Positions 48,116 through 59,178 of a stretch of 64,000 nt of DNA are shown here, piece by piece. The DNA lies in assembly GCF_947498825.1 (NCBI RefSeq), contig NZ_CANMLV010000001.1:496001-560000 (forward strand), in the 5' to 3' direction. Position 1 is the stretch's first letter; each line of letters starts with the position of its first letter. The stretch comes from an uncultured Cedecea sp. (GTDB taxonomy: Bacteria; Pseudomonadota; Gammaproteobacteria; Enterobacterales; Enterobacteriaceae). The notes under the pieces are model-generated. The model saw only the letters and a list, made by a program, of their open reading frames with translations. It made no database searches and had not been told where the DNA came from. The translations under genes were made by a program, and so were the position numbers.

Positions 48116-49659
48116 GCTGCTTGCCCCGCCATCCATGCCCCGATGACCGCGCGATCGTGTTGCCCGCACAGACTGGTGCCGATAATTTTGCCCCGATAAA
48201 ACACCACGACTCGATCCGCAACCGACAGCACTTCATCCAGTTCTGATGAAATCAGTAATACGCCAACCCCGCGATCGCGCGCATCCTGAATATGGCGATA
48301 AACCGCTGCCACCGCTCCGACATCCAGCCCGCGTGTCGGCTGGGCTGCGACTAGCAGCACCAGAGACTCCAGCGTTAACTCACGCGCCAGTACCGCTTTC
48401 TGCTGATTTCCCCCTGACAGCCCCCCAAAGGACACATCGATTCCCGCGGCACGAATATCGAAACGAGTGACCAGTGCCCGGGCATCGTCGCGCATTTTTC
48501 TGCGTTGCAAAAAACCCCAGCGAGAATAGCGGTGCATATGATTAAGCAGCAGGTTCTCCGTCAGGCTCATCTCGGTAATACACCCCACCGCATGCCGGTC
48601 TTCCGGTACAATACCCACTCCGGCACGAGTCATTTGCTGCGGGGAAGCGCCAGTCACCTCTTTTCCCGCAACATAAACTTGCCCGTCGCTAACCGGCAAC
48701 ATACCGGCCAGCACGGCACCCAGTTCACTCTGACCGTTCCCTTCAACACCGGCAATCGCCACAATCTCACCGCGATTCACTACCATGGTGCAATTATCCA
48801 GTCGGGTCACCCCCAGAGCATCACGCACGGTGAGTCCATTAAGCTGTAACACTTCGTCACTCAGTGCATAGCGCCGGGTATGCTCAGCGACCGCCACGGG
48901 AGTCAGGGCGGGTATTTGTGCAAGCCCAGGTCTGTCAATCATGGCGCTCACCAGTCTTTCTATTTCCTGTGCCGGTTGGGTAGATGTTGTGACGACTCTG
49001 CCACTCTGCAATACCGTGGCACGCGTGGCGATACGCTGGATTTCAGCCAGTTTGTGAGTCACCAGCACCACCGCACATCCCAAGCTTGCTACCCGTTCAC
49101 AGACGGCCAACAGTGCACTGATTTCTGTTGGCAATAGTACTGCCGTGGGTTCATCAAGGATCAGTACACTGGGTTCACGCAGCAGGCATTTCACTATCTC
49201 CACACGCTGACGCTCACCGACCGACAAAGCCTGAACTTTTGCCTGCAAATCCAGATGCAGTCCCAGACTTTGCAACGTTTCTTCAATTCGCCGTTGCTGC
49301 TGACCTGCGTTAATCCAGCCTCGCGTCTGCCCCAGCAGCAAGTTATCGAGTACCGTGGCGTTATCCACCAGGCTAAAATGCTGATGCACCATCGCAATCC
49401 CCGCCATCAGTGCATCATGTGGCCTCACAGGCTTATAAGGATTACCTGCGCGATACATCACACCCGAATCAGGCTGATGTACGCCGAAAATAACGTTACA
49501 CAGCGTGGATTTACCTGCACCATTCTCACCTAACAGACAATGAACTTCTCCAGGAAACAGATCCAGATTGATGCTGGATAATGCCTGGAATTTACCAAAA
49601 AACTTATCAATGCCCTGGAGTGATAACGCAGGAACAAACGTACCTTGAGCGTCAACCAT
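48112..49659 (-). CDS. ABC transporter ATP-binding protein, two-domain (nucleoside/BMP type)
   Basis: The 515-residue protein contains two ABC domains. The first has Walker A GENGAGKST, a signature region SVGERQRVEI and LILDEPTAVL. The second has the degenerate Walker A GVEGNGQSE and the signature SGGNQQK, as in ribose- and nucleoside-type importers. It sits 5 bp after the binding protein gene. ATP hydrolysis by the first site would drive uptake. Confidence 0.9.
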   Translation of the reverse strand: MVDAQGTFVPALSLQGIDKFFGKFQALSSINLDLFPGEVHCLLGENGAGKSTLCNVIFGVHQPDSGVMYRAGNPYKPVRPHDALMAGIAMVHQHFSLVDNATVLDNLLLGQTRGWINAGQQQRRIEETLQSLGLHLDLQAKVQALSVGERQRVEIVKCLLREPSVLILDEPTAVLLPTEISALLAVCERVASLGCAVVLVTHKLAEIQRIATRATVLQSGRVVTTSTQPAQEIERLVSAMIDRPGLAQIPALTPVAVAEHTRRYALSDEVLQLNGLTVRDALGVTRLDNCTMVVNRGEIVAIAGVEGNGQSELGAVLAGMLPVSDGQVYVAGKEVTGASPQQMTRAGVGIVPEDRHAVGCITEMSLTENLLLNHMHRYSRWGFLQRRKMRDDARALVTRFDIRAAGIDVSFGGLSGGNQQKAVLARELTLESLVLLVAAQPTRGLDVGAVAAVYRHIQDARDRGVGVLLISSELDEVLSVADRVVVFYRGKIIGTSLCGQHDRAVIGAWMAGQAA

Positions 49660-49664
49660 AGCGG

Positions 49665-50642
49665 TTATCCTTCCAGCACTTTAATTTTGCCGCTTTGAAT
49701 ATCTTGTTTGATTTGCTTTAACCTGGCATCGATTTCCGGCGTCGAGCTGCACACAATCATATCTGACGCCTGAGGCCCCATAGCGAGGCCGAAGACTTTA
49801 TAGCCAGGCTGCCAGGTCTTATTTTCAAGTTGTTCAATCGCGTATTGCACCTGATAGCCAACACCGGTGACGCTATAACCTATATAGAGGGGATCGGTGC
49901 CACAGCGTGCGGTGTAGCTACCTATGATATGGGTATTTTTCTCACGGGCGGCCTGCTCCATGCCGCGTAAGCCGAGATTGAGAATATGATAATGCACATC
50001 AGCCCCCTGCGAGATAGCCGCCAGCGTCGCTTCATGCGCTTTAGAGACATCATCAAAATCACCGCTGTAGCTGACAAAATTCTGGACTTTCGGATTGATG
50101 TACTGCGCGCCTTTACCAAATTCCTTGCCAGCATTCACAATAGATGGGATCTCCATTCCCCCTACGTAGCTGATTTTATCGGTTTTCGTCATCATCGCAG
50201 CCGCCGCACCCGCTACAAAGGCGATTTCGGCCTGTTTGACATCATAGCCTGCCACATTGGCCGGCATAGCCTTCATCTCGTTCCCACCAACAATAGAGAA
50301 TTTTACTTTCGGGAAGCGTTTAGCCACCTTCAATACCGCAGCCTGAGTTTGTCCCCCCACTCCGATAACCAGCTGGTTTTTTGTCGCCAGGTTGGTGAGA
50401 GCCTGTTCCATATCGGCGTAATTGATATTTTCAATAATCTGCGTTTTTAACTTATCGCCAAATGTCTTTTGCGAGGCAACGACCCCTTCATAGCCGGACT
50501 CCATCCATCCTTTATCCATTTTTGACCCCGGAATTAACACGCCAACGCGCATCGCATCAGAGGCAATCGCCTGCTGGGATACCAGTGCACCGGTAAGCAG
50601 GGTAAAAGAAACAACCAAACGAATTGATAAGACAGATGCCAT
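49665..50642 (-). CDS. BMP-family periplasmic substrate-binding protein
   Basis: From the ATG at 50642 (AGGGG upstream) the product has 325 residues, with a Sec signal peptide ending around QQAIAS. The mature part is a Bmp/PnrA-like domain beginning RVGVLIPGSKMDKGWMESGY. This family binds purine nucleosides or related ureides and bases. No lipobox cysteine is present, so it should be soluble in the periplasm. It heads the operon with the ATPase, the two permeases and the TetR regulator. The frame extending to 50738 overlaps the operator and is rejected. Confidence 0.9.
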   Translation of the reverse strand: MASVLSIRLVVSFTLLTGALVSQQAIASDAMRVGVLIPGSKMDKGWMESGYEGVVASQKTFGDKLKTQIIENINYADMEQALTNLATKNQLVIGVGGQTQAAVLKVAKRFPKVKFSIVGGNEMKAMPANVAGYDVKQAEIAFVAGAAAAMMTKTDKISYVGGMEIPSIVNAGKEFGKGAQYINPKVQNFVSYSGDFDDVSKAHEATLAAISQGADVHYHILNLGLRGMEQAAREKNTHIIGSYTARCGTDPLYIGYSVTGVGYQVQYAIEQLENKTWQPGYKVFGLAMGPQASDMIVCSSTPEIDARLKQIKQDIQSGKIKVLEG

Positions 50643-50673
50643 TCCGAAACCCCTGTTCTGTGTGTTGTGTGGA

Positions 50674-50696
50674 GTAAGTAAGTTCTTACTGAATGG
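50674..50696. promoter_or_regulatory. Operator copy 1 in the BMP/hydrolase divergent promoter
   Basis: GTAAGTAAGTTCTTACTGAATGG contains the perfect palindrome AGTAAG-TT-CTTACT (50677-50690), 32 bp before the binding-protein start. The same sequence with one change recurs 121 bp away. Probable binding site for the operon's TetR protein. Confidence 0.7.
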
Positions 50697-50794
50697 ATGA
50701 TGCAAATTCAGTGCCAGTGCACAGGTAAGAGCAAACAATTAAATGAATAAAAAGAGGAATGGCATCCTGGCATCTTTATTGCCTGTGTTATGGG

Positions 50795-50817
50795 GTAAGT
50801 AAGTTTTTACTGAATGG
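50795..50817. promoter_or_regulatory. Operator copy 2 in the BMP/hydrolase divergent promoter
   Basis: GTAAGTAAGTTTTTACTGAATGG differs from copy 1 by one base and keeps AGTAA/TTACT arms. It lies about 95 bp before the hydrolase start. Similarity also extends leftward (TGTGTT, GG), so the pair is a direct duplication of about 40 bp. Confidence 0.7.
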
Positions 50818-50911
50818 TTTTCATAAATTGCCGGTCAGTTCACTCAGTCAAAACAACGAACTTTATTTAACCCAAGCAAACGGGCCATCGCCCAATACAG
50901 GAGAACGCCTT

Positions 50912-51733
50912 ATGACTATACAATCGATACGAGAAACGACAGGCGTTGCCGCGCCACTGGGGACGTTTACCAATACGCGCTGGCACAGCGATGAAACTCA
51001 GGTAGATATGGTGGTTCCCGCCCGTACACCGATGATTACGACACTGTCCAGTGAGCCTCAAAACCTCAGAATAGACCTGAATCATACGGCTATTATCATT
51101 ATCGATATGCAAAATGACTTCTGCACAGAGACGGGTTGGGTCTCCCATATTGGAGGCAATTTTGCAGCAGATCGTGCACCAATTGCACCATTACAACGCC
51201 TGTTACCGGTATTACGTGAACAGCAGGTTCCGGTTATCTGGGTGAACTGGGGTAATCGCCCTGACCTGGCGAATATGCCCGCTAACCAGCATCATCTTTA
51301 TAAGCCTACTGGCGAGGGAATTGGACTGGGTGAAGCCTTACCGGGGCATGGGGCTCGCGTACTGCAAAAAGATTCGTGGGCGGCAGCAATCGTGGACGAA
51401 CTGGCCCCGAGCCCTGAGGATATCCTGGTAGATAAATACCGTATCAGTGGTTTCTGGGATACACCGCTGGACAGTATTCTGCGTAACCTGGGTGTGCGCA
51501 CCCTGCTGTTTGCTGGCGTTAACACCGATCAGTGTGTGCTGCATTCTCTGGCCGATGCAAATTTCCTCGGCTATGGCTGTGTGCTGCTGGAAGATTGTTG
51601 TGCAACATCGTCACCCGATTTTTGCACCGAAGCGACATTATGGAATGTAAGAAAATGCTTAGGCTTTGTCTCTGATTCTACAAGACTGATAGCCGCCATG
51701 CCAGGCGATGAGACCATGAAACTGGCGGTATAG
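50912..51733 (+). CDS. Isochorismatase-family cysteine hydrolase, RutB-like
   Basis: From the ATG at 50912 (AGGAGAACG upstream) the product has 273 residues. The cysteine-hydrolase triad is present: Asp in IIDMQNDF, Lys in VDKYRISGFWDTPLDSILR and the nucleophile Cys in GVNTDQCVLHS. The segment around SGFWDTPLDSILR and the C-terminal VLLEDCCATSSP resemble RutB, the ureidoacrylate amidohydrolase of uracil breakdown. An ~40-residue N-terminal extension precedes the core. Divergent from a nucleoside-type importer and a TetR gene, it probably cleaves a ureide or amide taken up by that importer. The substrate is not known. Confidence 0.87.
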   Translation: MTIQSIRETTGVAAPLGTFTNTRWHSDETQVDMVVPARTPMITTLSSEPQNLRIDLNHTAIIIIDMQNDFCTETGWVSHIGGNFAADRAPIAPLQRLLPVLREQQVPVIWVNWGNRPDLANMPANQHHLYKPTGEGIGLGEALPGHGARVLQKDSWAAAIVDELAPSPEDILVDKYRISGFWDTPLDSILRNLGVRTLLFAGVNTDQCVLHSLADANFLGYGCVLLEDCCATSSPDFCTEATLWNVRKCLGFVSDSTRLIAAMPGDETMKLAV

Positions 51734-51742
51734 CAGCGAATA

Positions 51743-51775
51743 AAAAACGGGCATGAATATTTCCATGCCCGTTTT
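51743..51775. terminator. Bidirectional terminator between the hydrolase and mukB
   Basis: AAAACGGGCATG pairs with CATGCCCGTTTT around a 9-nt loop; A- and T-runs flank both sides, suiting the convergent genes. Confidence 0.92.
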
Positions 51776-51797
51776 CTTTCACTTACCGAAGATCACA

Positions 51798-54700
51798 TCA
51801 CGATGCATCCTGTGATTCTGGCTGTGCTTCAGGCGCAACCGGAGGCGCAAATCCCCGCAGTCCTACCACATGCACATGCTCGGTATTCTGGAACACTTTA
51901 CGCACCAGTTTATAGGTTGTGCCTTTTTCCGGACTGATATTCTCAGGCGCCGCAATGATCAACTGCATCTGTAACCGTTCGCAAAGCTCAAACAGGGTGG
52001 CAATGGACTTGGCATCCAAACGCGCCGCTTCATCAAGGAACAGCAGACGGCAAGGTGAAATGTCTTTACCACGTAAGCGGCTGGACTCTTCTTCCCAGCT
52101 TTGCACCACCATCACCAGAATGGACATCCCGGTACCAATCGCTTCCCCGGTCGACAACGCACCACTTTCTGCACGTAACCAGCCATCGGACCCACGATTC
52201 ACTTCCACTTCCATTTCCAGATAGTTACGGTAGTCCAGAAGTTCTTCACCAATGGTTTGCGGCGTACGCTGTCCCGTATCAATCTGTGGATTCAGACGCT
52301 GATAGAGTTTCGCCAGCGCTTCAGAGAACGTCAGGCGATTACTGTTAAACAGATCCTGATGTTGCTCATGCTGTTCGGACAACACGGTAAGCAATGTCGA
52401 GTGTGCTTCGCGCACATTCACATTCAAACGCACGCTATTAACCTGTCCGAAAGAGACACTCTGCAAGCCCTGGTTAAGCATGCGAATACGGTTCTGCTCA
52501 CGCTGGATAGTCTTGCGAATAATATTCGCCACACTACGGGAACTGATTGCCAGTTTCTGCTCACGGGAAGTCAGTTCTTCGGTCAGACGGCTCAACTCAA
52601 TTTCCATCTGTTCAATGGCTTCAACCGGGTCATCGGTACGAATGATATCCTGACGGATACGCTCCCGGAGATGCTGATATACCGCAACAAAGAACTGAAT
52701 TTTTCTTTCCGGACGTTTTGGATCTTCGGATAAACGTAAAACATCGCGCAGATGTTCATTATCGGCAACCGCCAGGCGAAGCGCACCCAATGCCTTATCC
52801 GACATAGAACGCAGTTCATCCGCTGTCTGATAGGCCAGCTCCCGACGGTGTAAGCGGCGTTCAACGCCGTTATCTTTCACCATCCGCATCACCGCACACC
52901 AGCCAGCTTTCGCCACCACAACCTGTTCACGTATTTCCAGATAGTTACGTTCCAGCTGTTTGAGTTTACGGGTCAGGTTATTCATTTCCGCTTCGCAGAA
53001 CGTGAGCTGTTTTTCCAGCTGGTTACGGCGTAGACGGTTACTGTTGAGGCTGGCATGCAATTCATCCCGACGAATACGCGCCCGCTCTTCTGCTCCGCTG
53101 TCAGCACGGACACCAATATCCTGAAGCTCTTTATGCAGTTCTTTCAGTAGCTCATTCTTGGTGTCAAAGGCACTTTTCAACGACGCCAGCAACTGATTGT
53201 ATTGGCCTAGCTGCTGAGTATGCTGGCGTAACGTATCACGAGCACGCGCTCTGTCGCTTTCCGCCTGTGCCAGACGCTGACGTAATTTTTCGTTTAAATC
53301 ACTGTTACCGTCGAGCATCGCTGCCGAATCACTGTAGCCAAAATGCGCCCGACGTTGCACCACTTCGGTTAACGAGAACGCACGCTGACGAGCATCACGC
53401 TGCATTTGCTGGGCATGGGCATAATCATCTTTCAGTTGCTCAAACTGTTCAGGATCACTTTGCAGAACACTGACCACAGCCTCCAGTTTTATCAACTGAT
53501 TACCGTGCTGCTGCATAAAGCGCGCCGCTTCCTCTGCCTCATCAAGGTGCGCCTGTATCTCTTCGCAGCGGTCGACCAGCGTTTCATCGCTTAATACCCC
53601 AATACGTGGCAGCAGGCGATTAAGCTGACTGACGCCCTCCTTCGCTTGTTCAAACTGTACATGCTGATGCTGGGTGGCATTTTCATGTTGGCTGATAGCG
53701 CGTTCAAGCTCACCACGGCGGCTGCTTAACTGACGCAGCTCCACTTCAGGATCGTCGTCAAATGCCACGCCTAAGTGCTGGCCAATAAAACGGCTGAATG
53801 CATGGTGCAAACGCTGATTTTTCTGAACATCAAACGACAGTGTTGCAAAACGTTCGGAGAGAATTTCACGCTCAGCATGCAGGGCTTCGATGCGGTTTTC
53901 ACGCGCGGCACGGCCAAACAGGGGTAATTCTGGCAACCGTGAATAGCGCCACTGCCGATCGCCACTCTTCACTAAAACCGCGCTGGTTAACTCTTCAACG
54001 CTAAAGACACTGTCATCGAAGGAGGAGGGATCGCCTTCAATAAAATAGAGATCTTCCGGACAATCTTCCAGACTATCAAGATGTGTACGCACCAGCGATA
54101 AATCGGGTACCACTATCGCGTGACGAGACGGACCATAGAGTGCTGAAAAATAAGGTGCATCATCAAGGCTGATGTCGTCATAAATTTCCGACAACAGTAC
54201 ACCACCAAAGCGCTCCGCCAGAGTATTAAGACGAGGATCGCCGGCACCACCAGGCTGACTCAGTAATTCAATTTCTTCATCGACCAGGCGTTTTTTATTT
54301 CCGACTTCGTCTCGCTCAACGGTCGACTCACGTTCCAGCTCCAGCAGTTGCTGCATGTACTCAGTCACTTGCTGGCTAGTTTCAAACTCTTCATGACTTT
54401 GTTCACATAGCTGATTAAGACTGGTTTGGGCAGCAATCCATACCGGAGCACGCAAGTTCAGCATTTTCACTCGCGCCTGTAGCTGTTCCAGCTCCTGGCG
54501 TAGAGCAGCACGCTGTTCACTGGCTTCAGAAACGGTATGCGAAAGCGTTGCTATTTGAGCTTCCAGCTCATCATGCAGCGCTTCCAGATCCTCAGGATCG
54601 ATTTGTTTACCCTGACGCTTACAGAAGTCATTCAGCAGTCGTTCTGCTTCTTGTTGATCGCGGCGGCGCTGTTCCAGCTCGTTTAAGCGCATACGCAGAG

Positions 54701-56249
54701 GTTGTACCTGGTCTGACAGATGGCGCTGGTTATGACTGTCACGAATCAGTTCGCGTGCCGTTTCAAAGGCATCACCGCGACTGACTGGCCCATTAATTGC
54801 GGTGAGTAACTGATAGGCTTGTTCAAACTGGCTGTGTGCTGTTTCGGAAACACGAATTTTTTGTTCCAGGGACAATAGCGTTTCGGTCGCTTCTGTCTCT
54901 TTTGCCTGGAAGGTTTCCAGCCATTCCTCAGCACTATCGAGAGTCAGGTCTGGAAGATGGCACTGACTGCGCGCACGTTCCAGCGCTTCAAGTGCTTGCT
55001 GATACTGAATCGCCCGCGTCTGTTGAACGTCGAGTGCCTGCTGGTAATCAGCAAGCTGGCTTTTCAGCTCATCCACTTCCAGATCTGTTGCTTCTGTACG
55101 TGCTTCATTTTCTTCTTGTTGTTCAATCGCTTCGGCAACAATTTCATTTTGTTCTTCAAGGCGGATCTGAAGCTCTTCCAGATCCCCTTCGTAACGCTCA
55201 ATTTTCTCTTGCTGACGCAGCGCGGTTTGTACCAGATTTAAATTGTCACTGGCTGCCTGATAGGATGCCTCGAGATCTTCTTCAGCTCCATTGTGCTCGC
55301 CAAGTTCACGCGCCATCTCCACATGCTTATACTGCTCAGCAGCCAGCTGCTGGCGGCTGATAAACAGCTCACGCCGCCACTCCAGCGCTTTATCAAGATG
55401 AACGCGTCGCTCATTGGCATGGCGCATATAGTCAGCAGCCACGTAATGCGTGGCTTCAGTGATCAGATGCTTAAACAAATCACGATCAGACTGGGTGACA
55501 CGAATCGCTTCCAGCGTCAGGCGGTTTTCACGTAATGCCGCCTCCATATCCTGGAATGCTTTACGTACTCCGCTGTTTTCCGGCAACAAATAGTCACGTA
55601 GTGAACGGGTAATGGCGCTGGAGATCCCGCCATACAATGACGCTTCAATCAGCCGGTAATACTTACTACGATCGGAGGCGGTACGCAGACGACGCGCGAC
55701 AATGCCTAAATCAAACATCAGAGAGTGATATTCGGTTATCGAGTTAAAAGCTTTGAACTGAACATTTTCAATTCCCTCAACTTTCTCTTTTAACTCGTTC
55801 AGACTCAGTACCCGAGCCTGACGCTCATTCAGCGTTTCGGTTAACAGTTGGGTGGGTTTAAATGTGTCTGGCAGACCTTGAATGGCAAAGGGTTTGATAT
55901 CCACTTTACGGTCGCGGCCAGCAATTTGCTGAAGACGCACCCCGACCATTACGCGCTGGTGACGGGAATTTACGACATCCAGCACCGCATAACAGACCCC
56001 GGCTTTCAGCTTACCATGCAGCCCCTTATCCCGAGAACCAGAAGTGGCACCCGCTTCAGTGGTATTACGAAAGTGCAGCAGCGTCAGATCAGGGATCAGG
56101 GCAGTAACAAAAGCCGCCATTGTCGTAGACTTACCCGCGCCATTACCACCCGATAATGTAGTGACCAGCTCATCAAGATCAAAGGTACGGGCAAAAAAAC
56201 CGTTCCAGTTAACCAGCGTTAGTGAGCGAAACTTACCGCGTTCAATCAT
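51798..56249 (-). CDS. mukB: Chromosome condensin MukB
   Basis: The 1483-residue SMC-like protein (E. coli: 1486) has an N-terminal ATPase half with Walker [12 protein letters not shown] near residues 34-44, long coiled coils, a central hinge (about 650-790, [24 protein letters not shown]) and a C-terminal head with the signature [12 protein letters not shown] and Walker [12 protein letters not shown]. With MukE and MukF it extrudes DNA loops and segregates chromosomes. The ATG overlaps the mukE stop as ATGA. Confidence 0.98.
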   Translation of the reverse strand: MIERGKFRSLTLVNWNGFFARTFDLDELVTTLSGGNGAGKSTTMAAFVTALIPDLTLLHFRNTTEAGATSGSRDKGLHGKLKAGVCYAVLDVVNSRHQRVMVGVRLQQIAGRDRKVDIKPFAIQGLPDTFKPTQLLTETLNERQARVLSLNELKEKVEGIENVQFKAFNSITEYHSLMFDLGIVARRLRTASDRSKYYRLIEASLYGGISSAITRSLRDYLLPENSGVRKAFQDMEAALRENRLTLEAIRVTQSDRDLFKHLITEATHYVAADYMRHANERRVHLDKALEWRRELFISRQQLAAEQYKHVEMARELGEHNGAEEDLEASYQAASDNLNLVQTALRQQEKIERYEGDLEELQIRLEEQNEIVAEAIEQQEENEARTEATDLEVDELKSQLADYQQALDVQQTRAIQYQQALEALERARSQCHLPDLTLDSAEEWLETFQAKETEATETLLSLEQKIRVSETAHSQFEQAYQLLTAINGPVSRGDAFETARELIRDSHNQRHLSDQVQPLRMRLNELEQRRRDQQEAERLLNDFCKRQGKQIDPEDLEALHDELEAQIATLSHTVSEASEQRAALRQELEQLQARVKMLNLRAPVWIAAQTSLNQLCEQSHEEFETSQQVTEYMQQLLELERESTVERDEVGNKKRLVDEEIELLSQPGGAGDPRLNTLAERFGGVLLSEIYDDISLDDAPYFSALYGPSRHAIVVPDLSLVRTHLDSLEDCPEDLYFIEGDPSSFDDSVFSVEELTSAVLVKSGDRQWRYSRLPELPLFGRAARENRIEALHAEREILSERFATLSFDVQKNQRLHHAFSRFIGQHLGVAFDDDPEVELRQLSSRRGELERAISQHENATQHQHVQFEQAKEGVSQLNRLLPRIGVLSDETLVDRCEEIQAHLDEAEEAARFMQQHGNQLIKLEAVVSVLQSDPEQFEQLKDDYAHAQQMQRDARQRAFSLTEVVQRRAHFGYSDSAAMLDGNSDLNEKLRQRLAQAESDRARARDTLRQHTQQLGQYNQLLASLKSAFDTKNELLKELHKELQDIGVRADSGAEERARIRRDELHASLNSNRLRRNQLEKQLTFCEAEMNNLTRKLKQLERNYLEIREQVVVAKAGWCAVMRMVKDNGVERRLHRRELAYQTADELRSMSDKALGALRLAVADNEHLRDVLRLSEDPKRPERKIQFFVAVYQHLRERIRQDIIRTDDPVEAIEQMEIELSRLTEELTSREQKLAISSRSVANIIRKTIQREQNRIRMLNQGLQSVSFGQVNSVRLNVNVREAHSTLLTVLSEQHEQHQDLFNSNRLTFSEALAKLYQRLNPQIDTGQRTPQTIGEELLDYRNYLEMEVEVNRGSDGWLRAESGALSTGEAIGTGMSILVMVVQSWEEESSRLRGKDISPCRLLFLDEAARLDAKSIATLFELCERLQMQLIIAAPENISPEKGTTYKLVRKVFQNTEHVHVVGLRGFAPPVAPEAQPESQDAS

Positions 56250-56962
56250 TCCTGTTCATCCTCCGCGTTACCTGAATCAGCAACGACTTCTTCTGTCTCA
56301 TCGTCGAGTTGTAAGCGATTCTCTATAGGCATCGCCTCGCCATCACGGATCATCCGTAACTGTGCCTCACGTGGGTCATCACCACTGCGTACATCAGCAC
56401 CAAAACGGAATACAGACTCGGTGATACGAAACTTACTGCTGTCGTGCCCCATAAACCAAATCATACCCAGACGACGCAGACGCGTCAGCGAAGCGCGGAC
56501 TTTTTCCTGGAGTTTCTGGCGATCTAAATCAGAGCCTGTGGAACGGTTATTTACCAACTTGAGGAGTTTGCTCTCATCCGCCAGGGTCAGCAATTCATCA
56601 TACAGTTCAACCTGAGTGAAGATACCTTCATTGGCCAGTCGTTCCGGACTCAGGTAGAGATAGCAGAGTATTTTTCCGACCATCATATCCAGCTCTGACA
56701 AGGTAGAGCGGGGAATAAGGGTGCTTGAGCGGGGACGGAGATAGAAAAAGCCCTCCGGGGCGCGGATCAGTTCGACATGGTAGCGCGCATAGAAGGATTC
56801 CAGGTAAATCTGGAAGTCCATTAAAAAGGCATGATTATCCAGCTCATCCTGGCTGATATGGCGCCCGGCACGTAACTGGCTATCGAGGGCCGGAAAGAGA
56901 GAGTTCGCCAGCGCCTGTGCCAGCTTAGCTGGCATCACGTGTTCAATATTTGTTGATGACAT
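56246..56962 (-). CDS. mukE: Condensin subunit MukE
   Basis: The ATG at 56962 gives 238 residues beginning [20 protein letters not shown], as in E. coli, and including [20 protein letters not shown] and [18 protein letters not shown]. MukE is a winged-helix kite protein that binds the MukF linker. The start lies inside the last codons of mukF. A slightly longer frame to 56989 is not favoured. The C-terminus is acidic. Confidence 0.96.
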   Translation of the reverse strand: MSSTNIEHVMPAKLAQALANSLFPALDSQLRAGRHISQDELDNHAFLMDFQIYLESFYARYHVELIRAPEGFFYLRPRSSTLIPRSTLSELDMMVGKILCYLYLSPERLANEGIFTQVELYDELLTLADESKLLKLVNNRSTGSDLDRQKLQEKVRASLTRLRRLGMIWFMGHDSSKFRITESVFRFGADVRSGDDPREAQLRMIRDGEAMPIENRLQLDDETEEVVADSGNAEDEQE

Positions 56963-58265
56963 GCGCTTGTACCTTGGCTCCATAATCATTAATTGTTTGC
57001 CAGTTCGCTGGCAAACCGGTGAAATCAGCTTCCGCTATCCCTAAACGTACGGCTTGGTCAACCACAATTCGGGCAACATCAAAATGACGCGCTCGCGGAT
57101 ATTGGGCCAGAAACTCTTTCATTACCAGGCCTAAATCTAGCGGGATCTGCTGCGTTTTATAGGTCTGAAGTGCAGCTTCAATCAGGGCTGCCAGCTGTTC
57201 GCGTATTTCATTAAATTCTTCAAATTCCAGGCTGTCAGGCAACTCACCGGTCACCTCTTCATCCCGCAGGCTCATCTCTTCATCACGCATATCAAGCAGA
57301 CGGTCAGCACTGGCATAAGTCAGTGTCCAGGGGGTATCGAGATAGGTCTGTACTGATTGACGTAAACGCTGGGCAAAAACGCGGTTTTTATCCATATCAA
57401 TGGCGGTACGAATAAATTTGTGAACGTGGCGATCGTAGCCAATCCATAAATCAATTGATTGCTGGCCCCAGCTTATAATACGGTCGAGCTTTGCTTGCAG
57501 ATCAAAAATCAGCCTGTCGATAAACTGTAAATCGTCATGGCCCACTATTGAGTCCTGAATGCGCAACAGATTGGCCTGCATTTTATCACCGGCAGCTTCC
57601 AGAGTATCTTGCAGTTCGCGCAGGGTGCCTGAGGTTTCTGACAGTAACAGCTCACAACTTGAAATGGCCGCTCGCCAGTCTTTATTCAGTAACTGAGAAA
57701 TTTCGTCTTTCACCAGCTGTTGCTGCTCATCCATGATGCGCTGTGTCAAATCAATACTGTCGAAGATCTCCGCAACCGAATATTTGAGTGGCGCATAGAC
57801 ATTACGATGCCAGTGAATTTCATCCCCTTGTTCATCGGCCGCGTTGGCGGCATGTTTTAACTCACCCGCGACCACGGAAAGTTGCATCGATAGCCTTAAA
57901 GTAGAGAATTCACGCTGACGAATATAGTAGTCAGTGATCCCCATTCCTAGGGGGGTAAGGCGGTAAATGGCATTACCATCAGATGTCTCACTGACAAAAC
58001 GGTTAATCAAGCGCTGACGCACCAAATCGTTAATCGCATTATTGGCTCTGACCGCAATGGTTTCACTGGTCTGATCAAAACCTTCACTGACGAAACGAAA
58101 GGCATCAACCAGCTCACCTTCGCTCAGCTCGCCATCCAGCCGCTCACCATTCAGAGTGGCAATCGCCAATAAAAAAGTAAGACGTTCAGTGGGCAGGGAA
58201 ATAGAAAAATCATTTTTCCTGGCCCAGGTAACCAGTTCCGGCACGGTCTGGGAAAAACCACTCAT
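56943..58265 (-). CDS. mukF: Condensin kleisin MukF
   Basis: The 440-residue protein equals E. coli MukF in length. It has an N-terminal winged-helix dimerisation domain, a helical middle domain and a C-terminal winged helix that touches the MukB head. It bridges MukB dimers and recruits MukE. It begins 3 bp after cmoM, so cmoM-mukF-mukE-mukB form one transcript as in E. coli. Confidence 0.97.
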   Translation of the reverse strand: MSGFSQTVPELVTWARKNDFSISLPTERLTFLLAIATLNGERLDGELSEGELVDAFRFVSEGFDQTSETIAVRANNAINDLVRQRLINRFVSETSDGNAIYRLTPLGMGITDYYIRQREFSTLRLSMQLSVVAGELKHAANAADEQGDEIHWHRNVYAPLKYSVAEIFDSIDLTQRIMDEQQQLVKDEISQLLNKDWRAAISSCELLLSETSGTLRELQDTLEAAGDKMQANLLRIQDSIVGHDDLQFIDRLIFDLQAKLDRIISWGQQSIDLWIGYDRHVHKFIRTAIDMDKNRVFAQRLRQSVQTYLDTPWTLTYASADRLLDMRDEEMSLRDEEVTGELPDSLEFEEFNEIREQLAALIEAALQTYKTQQIPLDLGLVMKEFLAQYPRARHFDVARIVVDQAVRLGIAEADFTGLPANWQTINDYGAKVQAHVINKY

Positions 58266-58268
58266 AAT

Positions 58269-59045
58269 TTATCCTTTGCTCTGCGGCTTAAACGCGGTGA
58301 CATGAATATAGCGGCCAAAACTGATATAGGGTTCTTGCCGGCAATAACGCGTCTCAAGCGTCAGCAAATCATCGAATTTTTCTTTTTGGTGCTGTTTATT
58401 ACGCAGGTAATCATGAAACACCCGTACACCGGTTTTTCCGGTAATTTCCCAGCCAATTTGCTCCAGCCAGTGGTAGACCTGCTCTGGCTGCAGCGGATTG
58501 TTGGGTGACAATGTACGTTTTTTCTTCTTTGGCATTCCTTGCTCAACATATTCCAGATTACCGACCACCATATTATGCATCAGTAATCCATTAGCATTGT
58601 AAAACATCAGCGACAAAGTTCCCCCAGGGCGCAAACAATGCCAAAGAGACTCCAGTACCGCTTGCGGAGAGGCAACCCACTCCAGCACGGCATGAAATAA
58701 TAACAGATCTACCTGACTGTCCAAATGCTGTGCCATATCCTGAGCAGATGCCTGGATAAAATGCATCCGATCACTGAGTCCCTGCTGTATAGCTTGTGCT
58801 TTCGCCCGGACGATCATTTCGCCCGAGACATCACATAATGTCACCTGATGACCACGTTCTGCAAAACGGAGCGCTGTTTGCCCTTCCCCACCGCCTGCAT
58901 CGAGCACACGGAGGCCTGGAGGTTGGGTTGCAAGAAATTTATCCAGATCCTGCCAGAGGATAGCCTGTCGTAGTTGGCCTTTAGTCGTGCCATAAATGTT
59001 GCGCGAAAATTTTTCGGCGATATCGTCAAAATTACGATCGGCCAT
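58269..59045 (-). CDS. cmoM: tRNA 5-carboxymethoxyuridine methyltransferase CmoM (SmtA)
   Basis: From the ATG at 59045 (CGGAG upstream) the product has 258 residues starting MADRNFDDIAEKFSRNIYGT. It has the class I SAM-binding motif VLDAGGGEGQTAL and FHAVLEW. It methylates cmo5U34 in several tRNAs to mcmo5U. The frame extends to 59297 but the extra residues overlap the elyC start region and lack similarity. It is the first gene of the muk transcript. Confidence 0.94.
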   Translation of the reverse strand: MADRNFDDIAEKFSRNIYGTTKGQLRQAILWQDLDKFLATQPPGLRVLDAGGGEGQTALRFAERGHQVTLCDVSGEMIVRAKAQAIQQGLSDRMHFIQASAQDMAQHLDSQVDLLLFHAVLEWVASPQAVLESLWHCLRPGGTLSLMFYNANGLLMHNMVVGNLEYVEQGMPKKKKRTLSPNNPLQPEQVYHWLEQIGWEITGKTGVRVFHDYLRNKQHQKEKFDDLLTLETRYCRQEPYISFGRYIHVTAFKPQSKG

Positions 59046-59178
59046 TAATCCAGCTCCGTGGCAAAAAGGGTCACCTGACAAAACACTTATTTTGGCACAG
59101 CCCGACAGATAATGAACCCATTTGGTGTAATATCGCCAGAGTTTACCTGCCAGATGGCTAAAAAAGGAGCCAGAGTTC

